Source: Microbacterium schleiferi (GTDB lineage: Bacteria > Actinomycetota > Actinomycetes > Actinomycetales > Microbacteriaceae). Taken from it: a stretch of DNA of 64,000 nt. Below, in pieces: positions 45,188 through 57,433 of this stretch; position 1 is the first letter of the stretch; each line of letters begins with the position of its first letter. The position numbers and the translations under genes are program-made. The stretch is from contig NZ_JAJGNI010000008.1 of the NCBI RefSeq assembly GCF_020781975.1, forward strand, positions 124,001-188,000. Direction: 5' to 3'. The notes under the pieces were generated by a model. The model saw only the letters and a list, made by a program, of their open reading frames with translations. It had not been told where the DNA came from and did not search any database.

Positions 45188-46504
45188 CTACCGGGCCCGC
45201 ATCGGCGCGCCGGGCACCCAGATGCCGAGGGATGCGACATCGACCTCGCCAACGAGGCGGCCGTGCCACGAGATCGCGTGCTGATCGGTCAGGCTTGCGA
45301 CTTGATCGACGATGGTGCGGCGCCGTTCGCGGTCGGTCGTGGCGTGATCGAAGTCTTCACGGTGCACAGTATCCAGCTCGTGCGGGTTCTCCCACAGCGC
45401 TGTGGCCAGGCGCTTGAGCAGGCGCCGCTGCTCTTTGTACAGCGCCTTGCGGCCGTCGATACTCACCACCACAGCACCAATGATGCCCTTGAGCACCCCC
45501 ATCTCGGCCTCGATGACACGAGGCACCACGACGTGTGCGTGAAAACGCGTCAGTTCCGGACCTCCGGCTGCTGCCCGGGTCGCCGTCACTGCGGCACGCG
45601 CGAAGCGTCCAATGAGGTCGCTGGTCAGGTTCTTCAACCGCGCGAGGTCGGAGCGCGTTCCCGAGAAACTGGCAACCCATTCCGGCATCCGCATGAGGCG
45701 ATAGAGGGCGTCCTCGAGCTCGTCCCGCGCAAAGTCGTATCCCACCCAGGTCTGGATGGCCTGGATGAGCGCGTCATGCTCGGCAGGGTCGGCCAGGCGC
45801 GCGGGGTCGAGGTACCCGTTGACGATGGCGTCCTCGAAATCGTGTACGGAATAGGCGATGTCGTCGGAGAGATCCATGACCTCGGCCTCGATGCAGCGAA
45901 CGCGGCCGGGAGCGCCCTCGCGCATCCACGTGAAGACCGCCTCATCCTCGTCGTATACCCCGTACTTGAGCCGGCCACCCGGATCAGGAAGCGGATGCGC
46001 GGAAGTCCACGGGTACTTGCAGGTGGCATCCAGGCTCGCGCGCGTGAGGTTGAGGCCGTGGCTTCGGCCGGTGGCGTCGATCACCTTGGGCTCCAGGCGC
46101 GACAGGATGCGCAGGGTCTGCGCGTTCCCCTCGAACCCGCCGATGTCTTCTGCCCAGTCGTTCAGGGCGCGCTCGCCGTTATGGCCGAAGGGAGGATGCC
46201 CCAGGTCGTGACTCAGGCACGCGGTATCGACCACGTCAGGTGCGAGCTGCAGCGCCGTCGCAAGCTCGCGCCCGACCTGCGCGACCTCGAGCGAGTGCGT
46301 CAAGCGGTTGCGAGCGAAGTCCGCAGGGCTTGCCGGGCTCAAGACTTGGGTCTTTGCGGCAAGTCGACGAAGCGCAGCCGAATGCAGCACGCGCGCCCGA
46401 TCCCGTGCGAAGCCGTCGCGCTGCGATCGGTGGTGCTCAGCGTAGAAGCGCTCGGCATCGGCATCCGCATATCCCGGATGCACCGGAATGCCCCGCTCAG
46501 CCAC
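45188..46504 (-). CDS. dgt: dGTPase-like HD-domain triphosphohydrolase
   Basis: 438 residues from GTG 46504, which overlaps the end of the dus gene by 8 bases; upstream sequence in the open frame is the dus gene in another frame. HD-domain motifs are present: [17 protein letters not shown], then [16 protein letters not shown], and [15 protein letters not shown]. Members hydrolyse dGTP to deoxyguanosine and triphosphate and so shape the nucleotide pool; the neighbouring primase gene fits a link to replication. Confidence 0.93.
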   Translation of the reverse strand: MAERGIPVHPGYADADAERFYAEHHRSQRDGFARDRARVLHSAALRRLAAKTQVLSPASPADFARNRLTHSLEVAQVGRELATALQLAPDVVDTACLSHDLGHPPFGHNGERALNDWAEDIGGFEGNAQTLRILSRLEPKVIDATGRSHGLNLTRASLDATCKYPWTSAHPLPDPGGRLKYGVYDEDEAVFTWMREGAPGRVRCIEAEVMDLSDDIAYSVHDFEDAIVNGYLDPARLADPAEHDALIQAIQTWVGYDFARDELEDALYRLMRMPEWVASFSGTRSDLARLKNLTSDLIGRFARAAVTATRAAAGGPELTRFHAHVVVPRVIEAEMGVLKGIIGAVVVSIDGRKALYKEQRRLLKRLATALWENPHELDTVHREDFDHATTDRERRRTIVDQVASLTDQHAISWHGRLVGEVDVASLGIWVPGAPMRAR

Positions 46505-47660
46505 CGCTGTGATCCAGTTCGGCCTCGGCCAGCGCGCACGATTCCACGCCGTCGATCTCCTGCGACTCAAGCCACCGGTCGGGCAGGGCGGGTCGCTTCG
46601 GGCTCCCTGCGCGCCCACGCTGGCCCTCGGCGGCGGCGCCGGGATAGGGGGCGTCCAGGTCCAGCTCCGCGAGAAGCTCGTCGATCTCGGCGAGCGAGGA
46701 TGCCGTCGCGAGCCGAGCACGCAGATCACCGCCTACCGGGTAGCCCTTGAAGTACCAGGCGACATGCTTACGGATGTCGCGACAGCCGCGGCCCTCGTCC
46801 TCGAAGAACTCGACGAGGAGTTCGGCATGCCGGCGAAACGCCTGCGCGACGAACCCGAGGTTCGCGTCCACGGTCGGGCCGGCATCCACATCGAACGCCC
46901 GCGCCAGCTCTCCGAACAGCCAGGGCCGCCCAAGGCATCCCCGACCCACGACGACCCCGTCACACCCGGTCTCGGCCATCATCCGCGTCGCGTCCTCGGC
47001 GGCCCAGATGTCGCCGTTGCCGAGCACCGGAACTGACGTGACGTGCTCCTTGAGTCGGGCGATCGCCTCCCAGTCAGCTTCCCCGGAGTAGAACTGGGCG
47101 GCGGTGCGAGCGTGAAGCGCGACGGCTGAGACCCCGGCATCCTCGGCGATTCTGCCGGCTTGGAGATAGGTGAGATGGTCGTCGTCGATTCCCTTACGCA
47201 TCTTCACCGTCACGGGGATGGGCCCCGCCGCGGCTACGGCGCGCGTCACGATCTCACGGAAGAGGCCGAGCTTCCACGGCAGGGCGGCGCCGCCGCCCTT
47301 GCGCGTGACTTTCGGGACGGGGCATCCGAAGTTCATGTCGATGTGATCTGCCCGGTCTTCCTCGACCAGTACCCGAACCGCACCCTCCACCGTGGCGGGA
47401 TCCACACCGTAGAGCTGAATCGATCGCGGCGTTTCGGACTCGTGATGGGTGATCAACCGCATCGTCGTGTCGTTGCGCTCGACGAGTGCCCGTGACGTGA
47501 TCATCTCGCTGACATAGAGACCGGCGCCGTACTCGCGACACAACCGCCGAAACGCGGTGTTGGTGATGCCGGCCATCGGCGCGAGCACGACCGGCGCGTC
47601 GACCGTGATCGGGCCGATGCGCAACGGCGCGACAGACGTGGCTGACGGTGTTGACGGCAT
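46497..47660 (-). CDS. dus: tRNA-dihydrouridine synthase
   Basis: 387 residues from ATG 47660 (MPSTPSATSVAPLRIG). FMN-binding barrel motifs are APMAGITNTAFRRLCREYGA, the catalytic Cys region DMNFGCPVPKVTRKGGGAAL, then KMRKGIDD and GNGDIW with GCDGVVVGRGCLGRPWLF. It reduces uridines in tRNA D-loops; the DusB-type subgroup is likely. The C-terminal helical domain and an acidic tail complete the protein. It is divergent from the glutathione peroxidase gene. Confidence 0.94.
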   Translation of the reverse strand: MPSTPSATSVAPLRIGPITVDAPVVLAPMAGITNTAFRRLCREYGAGLYVSEMITSRALVERNDTTMRLITHHESETPRSIQLYGVDPATVEGAVRVLVEEDRADHIDMNFGCPVPKVTRKGGGAALPWKLGLFREIVTRAVAAAGPIPVTVKMRKGIDDDHLTYLQAGRIAEDAGVSAVALHARTAAQFYSGEADWEAIARLKEHVTSVPVLGNGDIWAAEDATRMMAETGCDGVVVGRGCLGRPWLFGELARAFDVDAGPTVDANLGFVAQAFRRHAELLVEFFEDEGRGCRDIRKHVAWYFKGYPVGGDLRARLATASSLAEIDELLAELDLDAPYPGAAAEGQRGRAGSPKRPALPDRWLESQEIDGVESCALAEAELDHSGG

Positions 47661-47718
47661 CCACCCATTCTCCCAGACCTGCGCCTCGACGTGCCGCGCC
47701 CTCCCCCGCAGCCGCCGG

Positions 47719-47724
47719 TAGCCT
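47719..47724 (+). promoter_or_regulatory. probable -10 element (TAGCCT) of the glutathione peroxidase gene
   Basis: TAGCCT ends 6 bases before ATG 47731, the recurrent leaderless geometry. Confidence 0.45.
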
Positions 47725-47730
47725 GAAACC

Positions 47731-48234
47731 ATGACCGACGTGCAGCAGCTTTCTCTTCGTGACATCCCCTTCGTGACCGCCGACGGCCAGACCGCGACGC
47801 TCGGGGACTACGGCGACGGCGTTGTACTGGTGGTCAATGTCGCCTCAAAGTGCGGTCTGACACCGCAGTATGCGCAGCTCGAGCAGCTTCAGAAGACCTA
47901 CGGTGATCGCGGATTCACCGTGGTCGGGTTCCCCTGCAACCAGTTCATGGGTCAGGAGCCGGGCAGCATGGACGAAATCCTCGACTACTGCTCGACCACC
48001 TGGGGTGTGTCGTTTCCGATCGCCGAGAAAGTCAAAGTCAACGGCTCTCACGCCGCGCCGCTCTACAAGGCGCTCAAGAAGGCGAAGGATGCCGAGGGCA
48101 AGCGGGGTCCGGTGCTCTGGAACTTCGAGAAGTTCTTGCTCACACCCGACGGCACCGTCCACCGGTTCCGCCCGACGACCAAGCCCGACGATCCGTCGAT
48201 CGTTGAGGTGATCGAAGACTCACTCCCCCGCTGA
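47731..48234 (+). CDS. glutathione peroxidase-family thiol peroxidase
   Basis: 167 residues. The peroxidatic Cys is in NVASKCGLTPQYAQLEQLQ; the Gln/Trp/Asn partners are in GFPCNQFMGQEPGS and GPVLWNFEKFL. It is a cysteine, not selenocysteine, form; actinobacteria usually lack glutathione and such enzymes typically use thioredoxin or a mycothiol-linked donor. A single-gene unit, convergent with gadB. Confidence 0.93.
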   Translation: MTDVQQLSLRDIPFVTADGQTATLGDYGDGVVLVVNVASKCGLTPQYAQLEQLQKTYGDRGFTVVGFPCNQFMGQEPGSMDEILDYCSTTWGVSFPIAEKVKVNGSHAAPLYKALKKAKDAEGKRGPVLWNFEKFLLTPDGTVHRFRPTTKPDDPSIVEVIEDSLPR

Positions 48235-48257
48235 TCTCGCGAGGCCTTCACCACCGG

Positions 48258-49652
48258 TCAGTGGTGGAAGCTGCCCGCCTCTTCCTCGCTCATCGGCACC
48301 GAGACGGGGTGCTTGTCGAAGTGCGCAATGGCATCGCGGTAGTCATCCATCAGCAGGCTTGCCTCATCGCGGCTGAAGCCGGCGCGCACGAGGATGCGCT
48401 GTACGGCCAAGTCCTGCCGGTCGGCGGGCATAGTGTAGGCCGGGACCTGCCAGCCCCGTGTGCGCAGCCGGTCGGCAAGATCAAACAGGGTGAATCCGTG
48501 CTCGGCTCCCTCGACGAGTTTCCACGAGATAGCCGGAATGCCGTGCTCTGGACTGCCATCGTTGATGATCTCGAAGTGACCGAGCTTCGCGATCTCGGCC
48601 GCGAGGTACATCGCTGTGTCGTAGCAGGCCTGATGTACGCGCTGGTACCCCTCCCGACCGAGTCGCACGAAGTTGTAGTACTGGGCGATCACTTGGCCGC
48701 CGGGACGGGAGAAGTTGAGCGCGAAGGTCGGCATGTTGCCGCCGAGATAGTTCACGTCGAAGATCAGATCCTCGGGAAGCTCGGATGCGTCGCGCCACAC
48801 GATCCACCCGACCCCCAGTGGGGCCAGACCGAACTTGTGGCCTGACGCATTGATCGACTTCACGCGGGGTAGGCGGAAGTCCCACACGATGTCGGGGGCG
48901 GTGAAGGGTGCGAGGAAGCCACCGCTCGCGCCGTCGACGTGGATGGGGATGTCGAGTCCGGTACGTGCCTGGAGGTCATCCAGTGCCGCACTGACTGCTT
49001 GCACTGGCTCGTACTGGCCGGTGAAGGTAACACCCAACGTGGGTACCACGCCGATCGTGTTCTCATCGGCGCGAGAAAGAACCTCATCCGGCGTCATGAT
49101 CAGCCGGTCATGTTCCATGGGGATTTCGCGCAGCTCGATGTCCCAGTAGCGGGCGAACTTGTGCCAACACACCTGAACGGGCCCGCAGATGAGGTTCGGT
49201 TTGTCCGTCGACAGACCAGCTGCCCGCCGGCGCTCGCGCCATTTCCACAGCAGGGCCATACCGCCGAGCATGGCCGCCTCGCTCGAGCCGGTCGTCGATG
49301 TGCCGAGGGTGTTCTCCGCCTCGGGAGAGTTCCAGAGGTCGGCGAGGATGTGGACACACCGCGCCTCAATCGCCGCGGTCTGCGGATACTCGTCCTTGTC
49401 GACCATGTTCTTATCGAGTGTCTCGCGCATGAGGTCCCGAACTTCGGGCTCCAGCCAGGTCTGGCAAAACGTCGCAAGGTTCTGACGCGAATTGCCGTCG
49501 AGGATCAACTCGTCGGAAACGAGCCGATATGCGTGCCGCGCGAGCTGCTCGCTCTGGGGCATCTGGAACTTCGGCAAGCTCGCCGAGAGCTCTGTCGAGG
49601 CGAAAACCTCGTCGAAGATCTCGTCACGGATGGTGTCGCGTTCGTGCAGCAT
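48258..49652 (-). CDS. gadB: glutamate decarboxylase
   Basis: 464 residues, normal length. PLP-dependent decarboxylase motifs: [14 protein letters not shown] (phosphate binding), [13 protein letters not shown] with the cofactor-binding Asp, and the Schiff-base lysine in [15 protein letters not shown]. It converts glutamate to GABA and consumes a proton, aiding acid resistance. No antiporter gene (gadC) is adjacent. The enzyme lacks the C-terminal His found in the E. coli autoinhibited form as far as can be seen, ending [10 protein letters not shown], where the two His residues could serve a similar role. Confidence 0.94.
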   Translation of the reverse strand: MLHERDTIRDEIFDEVFASTELSASLPKFQMPQSEQLARHAYRLVSDELILDGNSRQNLATFCQTWLEPEVRDLMRETLDKNMVDKDEYPQTAAIEARCVHILADLWNSPEAENTLGTSTTGSSEAAMLGGMALLWKWRERRRAAGLSTDKPNLICGPVQVCWHKFARYWDIELREIPMEHDRLIMTPDEVLSRADENTIGVVPTLGVTFTGQYEPVQAVSAALDDLQARTGLDIPIHVDGASGGFLAPFTAPDIVWDFRLPRVKSINASGHKFGLAPLGVGWIVWRDASELPEDLIFDVNYLGGNMPTFALNFSRPGGQVIAQYYNFVRLGREGYQRVHQACYDTAMYLAAEIAKLGHFEIINDGSPEHGIPAISWKLVEGAEHGFTLFDLADRLRTRGWQVPAYTMPADRQDLAVQRILVRAGFSRDEASLLMDDYRDAIAHFDKHPVSVPMSEEEAGSFHH

Positions 49653-49747
49653 GGCATCCCCCTCGGGTCTCTACCGAGTCTTTCAGCACGCACCGAGGCT
49701 CGCCACCGGCGAGCCGAATCAGGCGTGGACGCCTACCAGCGAGCAGC

Positions 49748-50560
49748 CTAGAGAGCGGGCGCCTCCGGAGTGTCGACGGCACCACCGAACCGGCGGTCGC
49801 GGCCGAGATAGAGGTCGATCGCGCGCCAGAGGTCTGTTCGGGAAAAGTCGGGCCATAGCGTGTCGAGGAACACGAACTCCGCGTACGCCGACTCCCAGAG
49901 AAGGAAGTTCGATGTGCGCTGTTCTCCGCTTGATCGAATGAACAGGTCGACATCCGGCATGTCCGGCTGATAGAGCCGTCGAGCGATGAGCTTCTCGCTC
50001 ACAGCCGACGCTCGCAGGCGACCCGCCGCCACGTCATCGGCGATGGAGCGCACCGCGTCGACGAGCTCGACACGACCCCCATAGTTGACGCACATCGTGA
50101 GCGTCAGGACGTCATTGCCTGCGGTCAGCTGCTCGGCGAACTGCAGTTCCTTGATCACGCTCGACCACAGCCGAGGCTTGCGGCCAGCCCAGCGAACCCG
50201 AACACCCCACTCATTGAGCTGATCACGACGCCGGTGCAGCACATCGCGGTTAAAGCCCATCAGGAACCGGACCTCGTCGGGTGAGCGCGACCAGTTCTCG
50301 GTCGAAAAGGCATATACCGACAGGTGCTTCACGCCAGCTTGGATGGCGCCAGCCACGACATCGAGAAGTGCCGCTTCGCCGGCCTTGTGACCCTCGACAC
50401 GGGTGAGACCCTGCCGATTGGCCCAGCGTCCGTTTCCGTCCATGACGATGGCGACATGGTTCGGTACCGAGCCTGCGGGAAACTCGGGCGGATAGAGACC
50501 TGTCCAATCGATCGGCCGGTAGGGAACGGCGTCACGGTGGGTGTAGGACTTGGGGCTCAT
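49748..50560 (-). CDS. uppS: isoprenyl transferase (undecaprenyl/decaprenyl diphosphate synthase)
   Basis: 270 residues from ATG 50560, which overlaps the recO stop by 4 bases. The cis-prenyltransferase motifs are [17 protein letters not shown], the central [14 protein letters not shown], then [12 protein letters not shown] and [19 protein letters not shown]. The enzyme makes the polyprenyl carrier for cell-wall precursors. It is translationally coupled to recO, an arrangement common in actinobacteria. Confidence 0.95.
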   Translation of the reverse strand: MSPKSYTHRDAVPYRPIDWTGLYPPEFPAGSVPNHVAIVMDGNGRWANRQGLTRVEGHKAGEAALLDVVAGAIQAGVKHLSVYAFSTENWSRSPDEVRFLMGFNRDVLHRRRDQLNEWGVRVRWAGRKPRLWSSVIKELQFAEQLTAGNDVLTLTMCVNYGGRVELVDAVRSIADDVAAGRLRASAVSEKLIARRLYQPDMPDVDLFIRSSGEQRTSNFLLWESAYAEFVFLDTLWPDFSRTDLWRAIDLYLGRDRRFGGAVDTPEAPAL

Positions 50561-51333
50561 GGAGTGGGTTCCATCGTCTGAACGGCTGCTGGCTGCTGTG
50601 GAGGCGGCGCAAAGGTGCCAAGGTGTTCGAGCGAACGGATGCCGCGCTCGAGGTGCCACTGGGTGTACGCCGCGATCAGGCCAGATGCCGCCCCGTTTGC
50701 CCCACCGGATGCCGCGTCCACGATGTCCCACTCCCCCGTCATGAGCGCGCGCAACACTCCGAGGGTCTCGGCATCCACCCGCGCCGAGCCAACCGGCGAG
50801 CACTCGGAACACACCATCCCGCCGAGCTGGGCGACGAAGGAGGTGTGCTCCCCGACGCGCCCGCAGCGCGCACACGCATCCAGCCCGGGCGCCCATCCCG
50901 ACAGAGCCATCACGCGAAGCAGGTAGGAGTCGAGAATGCTGCGCGACGCGTGCTCGCCCCGAGCCAGCGCTCGAAGGCCGCCGAGCAGCAGAAGATACTG
51001 CTGCGTCGTCGCCTCGGACTCCGTCAGCCGGTCCGCGGCCTCGACCATCGCGTGCGCGGCCGTGTACCTGTCGTAGTGGAGCGCGATGTCAGCGCCGTAG
51101 GCGCCGAGGCTGTCAGCCTGCTGCACGATATCGAGCGAGCGCCCCTGGTACAGCAGTACATCGGCAACCATGAAGGGCTCGAGGCGAGCACCGAACCGCG
51201 ACGATGTGCGGCGTACGCCCTTCGCCACGGCGCGAACCTTGCCGTGGCGCCTGCTCAGTAGCGTGACGATCCGGTCCGCTTCACCCAGTTTGTGGGTGCG
51301 CAGAACCACGACTTCGTCACGGTAAGTGGGCAC
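50557..51333 (-). CDS. recO: DNA repair protein RecO
   Basis: 258 residues. The N-terminal OB-fold ([20 protein letters not shown], then [19 protein letters not shown]) and a zinc-binding part (CARCGRVG ... CSECSP, two CxxC pairs) are typical. RecO loads RecA onto single-stranded DNA in the RecFOR pathway. It is divergent from the TRIC-type channel gene (36 bases). Confidence 0.94.
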   Translation of the reverse strand: MPTYRDEVVVLRTHKLGEADRIVTLLSRRHGKVRAVAKGVRRTSSRFGARLEPFMVADVLLYQGRSLDIVQQADSLGAYGADIALHYDRYTAAHAMVEAADRLTESEATTQQYLLLLGGLRALARGEHASRSILDSYLLRVMALSGWAPGLDACARCGRVGEHTSFVAQLGGMVCSECSPVGSARVDAETLGVLRALMTGEWDIVDAASGGANGAASGLIAAYTQWHLERGIRSLEHLGTFAPPPQQPAAVQTMEPTP

Positions 51334-51369
51334 CCCTCGATTATCCCGGCATCGAGCGACAATAGACGG

Positions 51370-52092
51370 GTGAACGAGCCGCTCTTCGTGATCCCGCTCT
51401 GGGCGGATCTTTCCGCCGTGGCGCTCGGTGGCCTCCAGGGAGCTCTGTTTGCCTCGGGATTCCGTGGCCAGCGGCGCCTTGACCTGCTCGGCGTCGCGAT
51501 CATCGGGATCGTGATGGGGATGGGCGGCGGTCTGATCCGTGACCTGCTGCTGAACGTCACGCCTTCGACGTTGCAGTCCAACTGGTACCTGCTCACCGCG
51601 GTCGCGGCAGCGCTCCTGGGGATGCTGCTCGCAACGATCCTCGAGCGCGTCAGCTGGCTGATCGTCGGACTCGACGCTCTCGTCATCGGCCTGTTCGGCG
51701 CGTTCGGCACGAGCAAGGCGCTGTATCTCGGGCTTCCGGAAGTGCCCGCGATCTTCGTTGGTGTCGCCGCGGCAGTCGGTGGCGGCATCCTGCGTGATGT
51801 GCTGATGGGCCTACCGGTCGCCATCATGCACGTCGGATCGCTCTACGCGGTAGCTGCAGGCGCCGGGTGTGTCGTGCTCACCGTCTCGTTCTCATTCGGG
51901 GCGCCGTTGACTGCCGCGGCGATCATCGCGGTGGCCGTGACGACGGTCATCCGGCTCCTCGCCGTCGTCTTCGATATTTCGCTTCCCGAGCAACGCGCCC
52001 TCTACCGCCGGAAGGTCGCCGTCGAGACATCAGCTATCACTGTCGTCGCCCCGCTAGCAACGGACAACGGCGACGCGGGGGCAACCGGCTGA
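51370..52092 (+). CDS. trimeric intracellular cation (TRIC) channel family protein
   Basis: 240 residues from GTG 51370; GACAAT (51358-51363) ends 6 bases upstream. Seven membrane segments arranged as two repeats of three plus one, each repeat holding a Gly-rich kinked helix: [17 protein letters not shown] and [19 protein letters not shown]. This is the UPF0126/TRIC fold; in prokaryotes it forms trimeric cation (K+) channels. It is convergent with leuA. Confidence 0.88.
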   Translation: MNEPLFVIPLWADLSAVALGGLQGALFASGFRGQRRLDLLGVAIIGIVMGMGGGLIRDLLLNVTPSTLQSNWYLLTAVAAALLGMLLATILERVSWLIVGLDALVIGLFGAFGTSKALYLGLPEVPAIFVGVAAAVGGGILRDVLMGLPVAIMHVGSLYAVAAGAGCVVLTVSFSFGAPLTAAAIIAVAVTTVIRLLAVVFDISLPEQRALYRRKVAVETSAITVVAPLATDNGDAGATG

Positions 52093-52119
52093 CCGGCGAC
52101 CCCCGCGCGCGCTCGACTG

Positions 52120-53985
<1,866 letters not shown>

Positions 53986-54067
53986 GAGTGCACGCATACC
54001 GCGATGTTATCAGCAATTCGTCCCCTGATCCGTGAGACGTTTCTTTCGCGCTCGACACAGTATGGGT

Positions 54068-54685
54068 ATGAGGATCACTGCTCGTCTCGGTACTGCCGCG
54101 CTCGCCGCTGCGTCGCTCCTGCTGATCACCACCGGATGCGCCAGCGGGTCCGGTGCATCCGGCGGCTCACTGTCGACCACACAAATCAGCCCGCCGGACG
54201 GCGAAGTGGTCGGCACGGGAACTGTGCTGGATGTCGCTGGGGATGTGGCGCTCTGCCTCGGCCCGATCGCCGAGTCCTACCCGCCGCAGTGCGACGGGTT
54301 GCCGCTCATGGGCTGGAGTTGGGAAGGCGTCGACGGGTTCGAGGAGTCGGGGGACACGCGGTGGGGCACCTATGCCGTCTTCGGAACGTTCGACGGCGAG
54401 GTCTTCACCGCCACCCAACCGCCGATCATGCTTGCGCTCTACGATCCGATTCGCCCAGAGGACCCGACGGGAGGAGTCCCGGGCGAAACGCCAGTCGCAG
54501 AGCTCGACGAGATCGCACGTGAGCTGCCGACCGAGCTCGGTGATCTGCTGCTTGCGACCTGGACGCAGGATGGCTACGTGTGGGCGCAGGTGATCTGGGA
54601 TGACGGCACCCTGCAGGATGCCGCAGATGCCGAATACGGCGACGGCGTCGTCATCGTCCAGTCTGCTCTCAGACCGATCGGCTGA
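54068..54685 (+). CDS. small secreted lipoprotein of unknown function
   Basis: 205 residues from ATG 54068 (MRITARLGTAALAAASLLLI); ATG 54062 and 54032 are alternatives. The signal peptide ends in a lipobox ITTGC, so the protein is exported and lipid-anchored. The mature part has one compact acidic domain (DVALCLGPIAESYPPQCDGL with two Cys that could form a disulfide; WGTYAVFGTFDGEVFTATQ), which resembles beta-rich domains in other actinobacterial lipoproteins. It lies between leuA (divergent) and era (convergent), as a single-gene unit. Confidence 0.75.
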   Translation: MRITARLGTAALAAASLLLITTGCASGSGASGGSLSTTQISPPDGEVVGTGTVLDVAGDVALCLGPIAESYPPQCDGLPLMGWSWEGVDGFEESGDTRWGTYAVFGTFDGEVFTATQPPIMLALYDPIRPEDPTGGVPGETPVAELDEIARELPTELGDLLLATWTQDGYVWAQVIWDDGTLQDAADAEYGDGVVIVQSALRPIG

Positions 54686-54705
54686 GGCGGGATCTGCACG
54701 TGAGG

Positions 54706-55623
54706 TCAGAAACCGAGGCGACCGAGCTGCTTCGGGTCGCGCTGCCAGTCCTTGGCTACCTTGACGTGCAGTGACAGGAAGACGCGGGATCCAAGCAGTG
54801 GTTCGATCTGTTCGCGGGCAGCGGCACCCACGCGCGCGAGTCGGGAGCCCTTCTTGCCGATGATGATCGCCTTCTGACTGTCGCGTTCGACCACGATGTC
54901 GGCGTAGACGTCGATCAGGTCCGAGTCCTCGCGCGGTTCGACATCCTGAACGACGACGGCGATGGAGTGCGGCAACTCGTCGCGCACGCCATCGAGCGCG
55001 GCCTCCCGAATGATCTCGGCGATCCGGTCGTCATCGGCCTCGTCCGTGACGACGTCGTCGGGGTAGAGGGCCGGGCCTTCGGGGAGCATCTTCAGGATCT
55101 CGTCAGCCAGAACCCCGAGCTGATCGGCTGTGACCGCCGAGAGCGGAATGACGGCCGCCCAGTCCTCGCGCAGGGCGTCGACCTCCATGAGCCGCTCCGT
55201 GATCTGATCGCGGGATGCGGCATCGGTCTTGGTCACGAGGGCGATCTTCTTCGCCGAGGCGTAACCGTCCAGGGACTCGGCGATCCGCCGATCTCCGGGC
55301 CCGACCTTCTCGGTCGCCGGAGCGCAAAAGGCGATCACGTCGACATCCCCGAGGACCTCTTCGACAAGATCGTTCAGGCGCTGACCGAGGAGGGTGCGCG
55401 GGCGGTGCAGACCGGGGGTGTCGACGATCACGATCTGCCCGCCGGGGCGGTTCAGGATGCCGCGAATGGCGCGCCGGGTGGTCTGCGGCTTGTCGCTGGT
55501 GATCGCGATCTTCTCGCCGACGAGGGCGTTCATGAGCGTGGACTTGCCGACATTGGGGCGCCCCACGAAGGTCACAAAGCCGGACCGAAAATCAGAGCCG
55601 GACCGATAATCGCTGCCGCTCAC
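54706..55623 (-). CDS. era: GTPase Era
   Basis: 305 residues. GTPase motifs: G1 GRPNVGKSTLMN, G2 TTRRAIRG, G3 DTPGLHRP, G4 TKTD; a C-terminal KH RNA-binding domain with IIIGKKGSRLARVGAAARE. Era binds 16S rRNA and helps 30S subunit assembly. Its ATG overlaps the stop of the upstream CorC-type gene (ATGA). It is the last gene of a long leftward cluster that starts at hrcA. Confidence 0.96.
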   Translation of the reverse strand: MSGSDYRSGSDFRSGFVTFVGRPNVGKSTLMNALVGEKIAITSDKPQTTRRAIRGILNRPGGQIVIVDTPGLHRPRTLLGQRLNDLVEEVLGDVDVIAFCAPATEKVGPGDRRIAESLDGYASAKKIALVTKTDAASRDQITERLMEVDALREDWAAVIPLSAVTADQLGVLADEILKMLPEGPALYPDDVVTDEADDDRIAEIIREAALDGVRDELPHSIAVVVQDVEPREDSDLIDVYADIVVERDSQKAIIIGKKGSRLARVGAAAREQIEPLLGSRVFLSLHVKVAKDWQRDPKQLGRLGF

Positions 55624-56966
55624 GAGCGCACCTTCCGCTCAGATGATGTCTCGGATGCCGCCACTGAGCCATCGCCCTCAGCAGCGGCCTCGCTCTCCGC
55701 GGCATCGGCCCGGACGGGGATGCGCTCCACAAAGACGGTGGTGATGCCGCGACCCTTGCCGCGGGATGCGCCGCCAGTGATGCGCAGCCCCTCGAAGTCT
55801 GTGACCGCTCCGGGCTGCGGCACCTTGCCGAGCTGCTTGCCCAGCAGTCCCCCGATCGAGTCGACCTCGTCGTCTTCGAGATCGAGGTCGAAAAGCTCCC
55901 CGACCTCGGCAAGGCCGAGTCGGGCACTGACGCGGTAGCGCCCCTCGGCGACCTCGGCTATTTCGGTGGCCCGCGGGTCGAACTCGTCAGCGATCTCGCC
56001 CACCAGCTCCTCGATCAGGTCCTCGAGGGTGACAAGGCCCGAGACCCCGCCGTACTCGTCGACCACCATGCACACGTGCACGGCTTCGCGCTTCATCTGC
56101 TGCAAGAGGGTCTCGGCTCGCATCGATTCGGGGACAAAGACGGCCGGTCGCGCAAGTTGCGAGATCGCAGCAGCACGCCAGCCAGCCTCGTCGCGATACG
56201 CGAACTGCACCAGGTCTTTGAGGTAGAGCATCCCGATGACGTCATCGGCTTCGTCGTCGACCACCGGAACGCGCGATACGCCCTTGTCGAGGAACAGCTC
56301 CATCGCGTCCTTCGTCGTCGTGTCTGCCTCGACTGTCACCATCTCTGTGCGCGGAATCATGACCGCGCGCACATACGTATCGGTGAAGTCGAACACGGAG
56401 TGAATCAGTTCGCGGTCATCCTCTTCGATGAGGTCTTGTGACGCGGCTTCATCCACCATGCTGAGCAGCTGCTCTTCGGAGGCGAACGACGAGCCGCGGG
56501 CTACGCCGGGTGTCACCCGGTCGCCGAGCGCGACGAGGCCGTGAGCGAGCGGGCCCAGCACGATGCGCATCGCACGGATGACGGGTGCAGCGCCACGGAG
56601 CAGCCCCTTGGCGTGAAGGCGCCCGACGCTGCGCGGGCTCGCGCCGACCACGACGAACGAGATCCCCGTCATGATGATCGCGGCAGCGAGCATCGCCCAC
56701 CAGATGCTGTCGAACAGGATCGTGAGTGCGACAGTGACCAGCACCGCCGCGGTGGTCTCGGACAGGACGCGCATGAACCCGGCGGCGTTCGCATGGGCCG
56801 CCGGATCGTCCGCGATGCCGCGAAGGAACGCAGCATTGCGTCCGGACTGGCTCATTTCCTCGAGGTCGGATCGCGAGGTCACCCCGAGGGCTGCATCCAC
56901 CGCCGCCATCAGACCGCCGAAGGCGACCAGGAGTGCAGCTGTAGCCAGCAGGAGGGCCGCGGTCAC
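55620..56966 (-). CDS. hemolysin/CorC-type protein (CNNM transmembrane, CBS pair, transporter-associated domain)
   Basis: 448 residues. An N-terminal membrane domain with three or four helices (DUF21/CNNM; AALLLATAALLVAFGGLMAA), then a CBS pair (about 205-330; VFDFTDTYVRAVMIPRTEMV and AVHVCMVVDEYGGVSGLVTL) and the CorC_HlyC domain. Family members export or sense Mg or Co. The gene is coupled to era downstream and overlaps ybeY by 4 bases upstream, as is usual in actinobacteria. Confidence 0.92.
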   Translation of the reverse strand: MTAALLLATAALLVAFGGLMAAVDAALGVTSRSDLEEMSQSGRNAAFLRGIADDPAAHANAAGFMRVLSETTAAVLVTVALTILFDSIWWAMLAAAIIMTGISFVVVGASPRSVGRLHAKGLLRGAAPVIRAMRIVLGPLAHGLVALGDRVTPGVARGSSFASEEQLLSMVDEAASQDLIEEDDRELIHSVFDFTDTYVRAVMIPRTEMVTVEADTTTKDAMELFLDKGVSRVPVVDDEADDVIGMLYLKDLVQFAYRDEAGWRAAAISQLARPAVFVPESMRAETLLQQMKREAVHVCMVVDEYGGVSGLVTLEDLIEELVGEIADEFDPRATEIAEVAEGRYRVSARLGLAEVGELFDLDLEDDEVDSIGGLLGKQLGKVPQPGAVTDFEGLRITGGASRGKGRGITTVFVERIPVRADAAESEAAAEGDGSVAASETSSERKVRS

Positions 56967-57433
56967 GGCTTGAGGCGGCGGCGTTCGGCCGCGTGGAATC
57001 GGACGATGAGGTCTCGTTGGAGGGCAAACATCTCCCGTTCCTCCGCCGGCTCGGCGTGGTCGAAACCGAGCAGATGCAGAAGACCGTGGGTCGTGAGCAG
57101 GATCAGCTCGTCCATCGTGGAGTGACCGGCAGCCTGAGCCTGGCTTTCAGCTACCTGCGGGCAGAGCACGATGTCCCCCAGGAGTCCTTCCGGCGTCGGG
57201 GCATCTTCAGTTCCCGGCCGCAGTTCGTCCATGGGAAAGCTCAGCACATCCGTTGGGCCAGGCTCGTCCATCCACTGGACGTGCAATGACTCCATCGCGC
57301 CCTCGTCGACCAGAAGGATCGCGAGGTCGGCATCCGGGCTCACGAACAACTCGGCGAGGTTGTTCTCGGTGAGTCGCAGGAGGACCGTTTCGTCGACGTC
57401 GATCCCGGACTCGTTGGTGATTTCGATCGTCAT
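56963..57433 (-). CDS. ybeY: endoribonuclease YbeY
   Basis: 156 residues. The zinc-binding motif HGLLHLLGFDHAEPAE has the H-x3-H-x5-H pattern of the family, preceded by DVLSFPMDE. It processes the 3' end of 16S rRNA and takes part in rRNA quality control. It overlaps the phoH stop upstream and the CorC-type gene downstream by 4 bases each. Confidence 0.95.
   Translation of the reverse strand: MTIEITNESGIDVDETVLLRLTENNLAELFVSPDADLAILLVDEGAMESLHVQWMDEPGPTDVLSFPMDELRPGTEDAPTPEGLLGDIVLCPQVAESQAQAAGHSTMDELILLTTHGLLHLLGFDHAEPAEEREMFALQRDLIVRFHAAERRRLKP

Noticed and set aside
44996..46750. Long plus-strand open frame across dnaG, dgt and dus
   Set aside because: It runs antisense through three genes with complete catalytic motifs and shows no recognisable protein itself.
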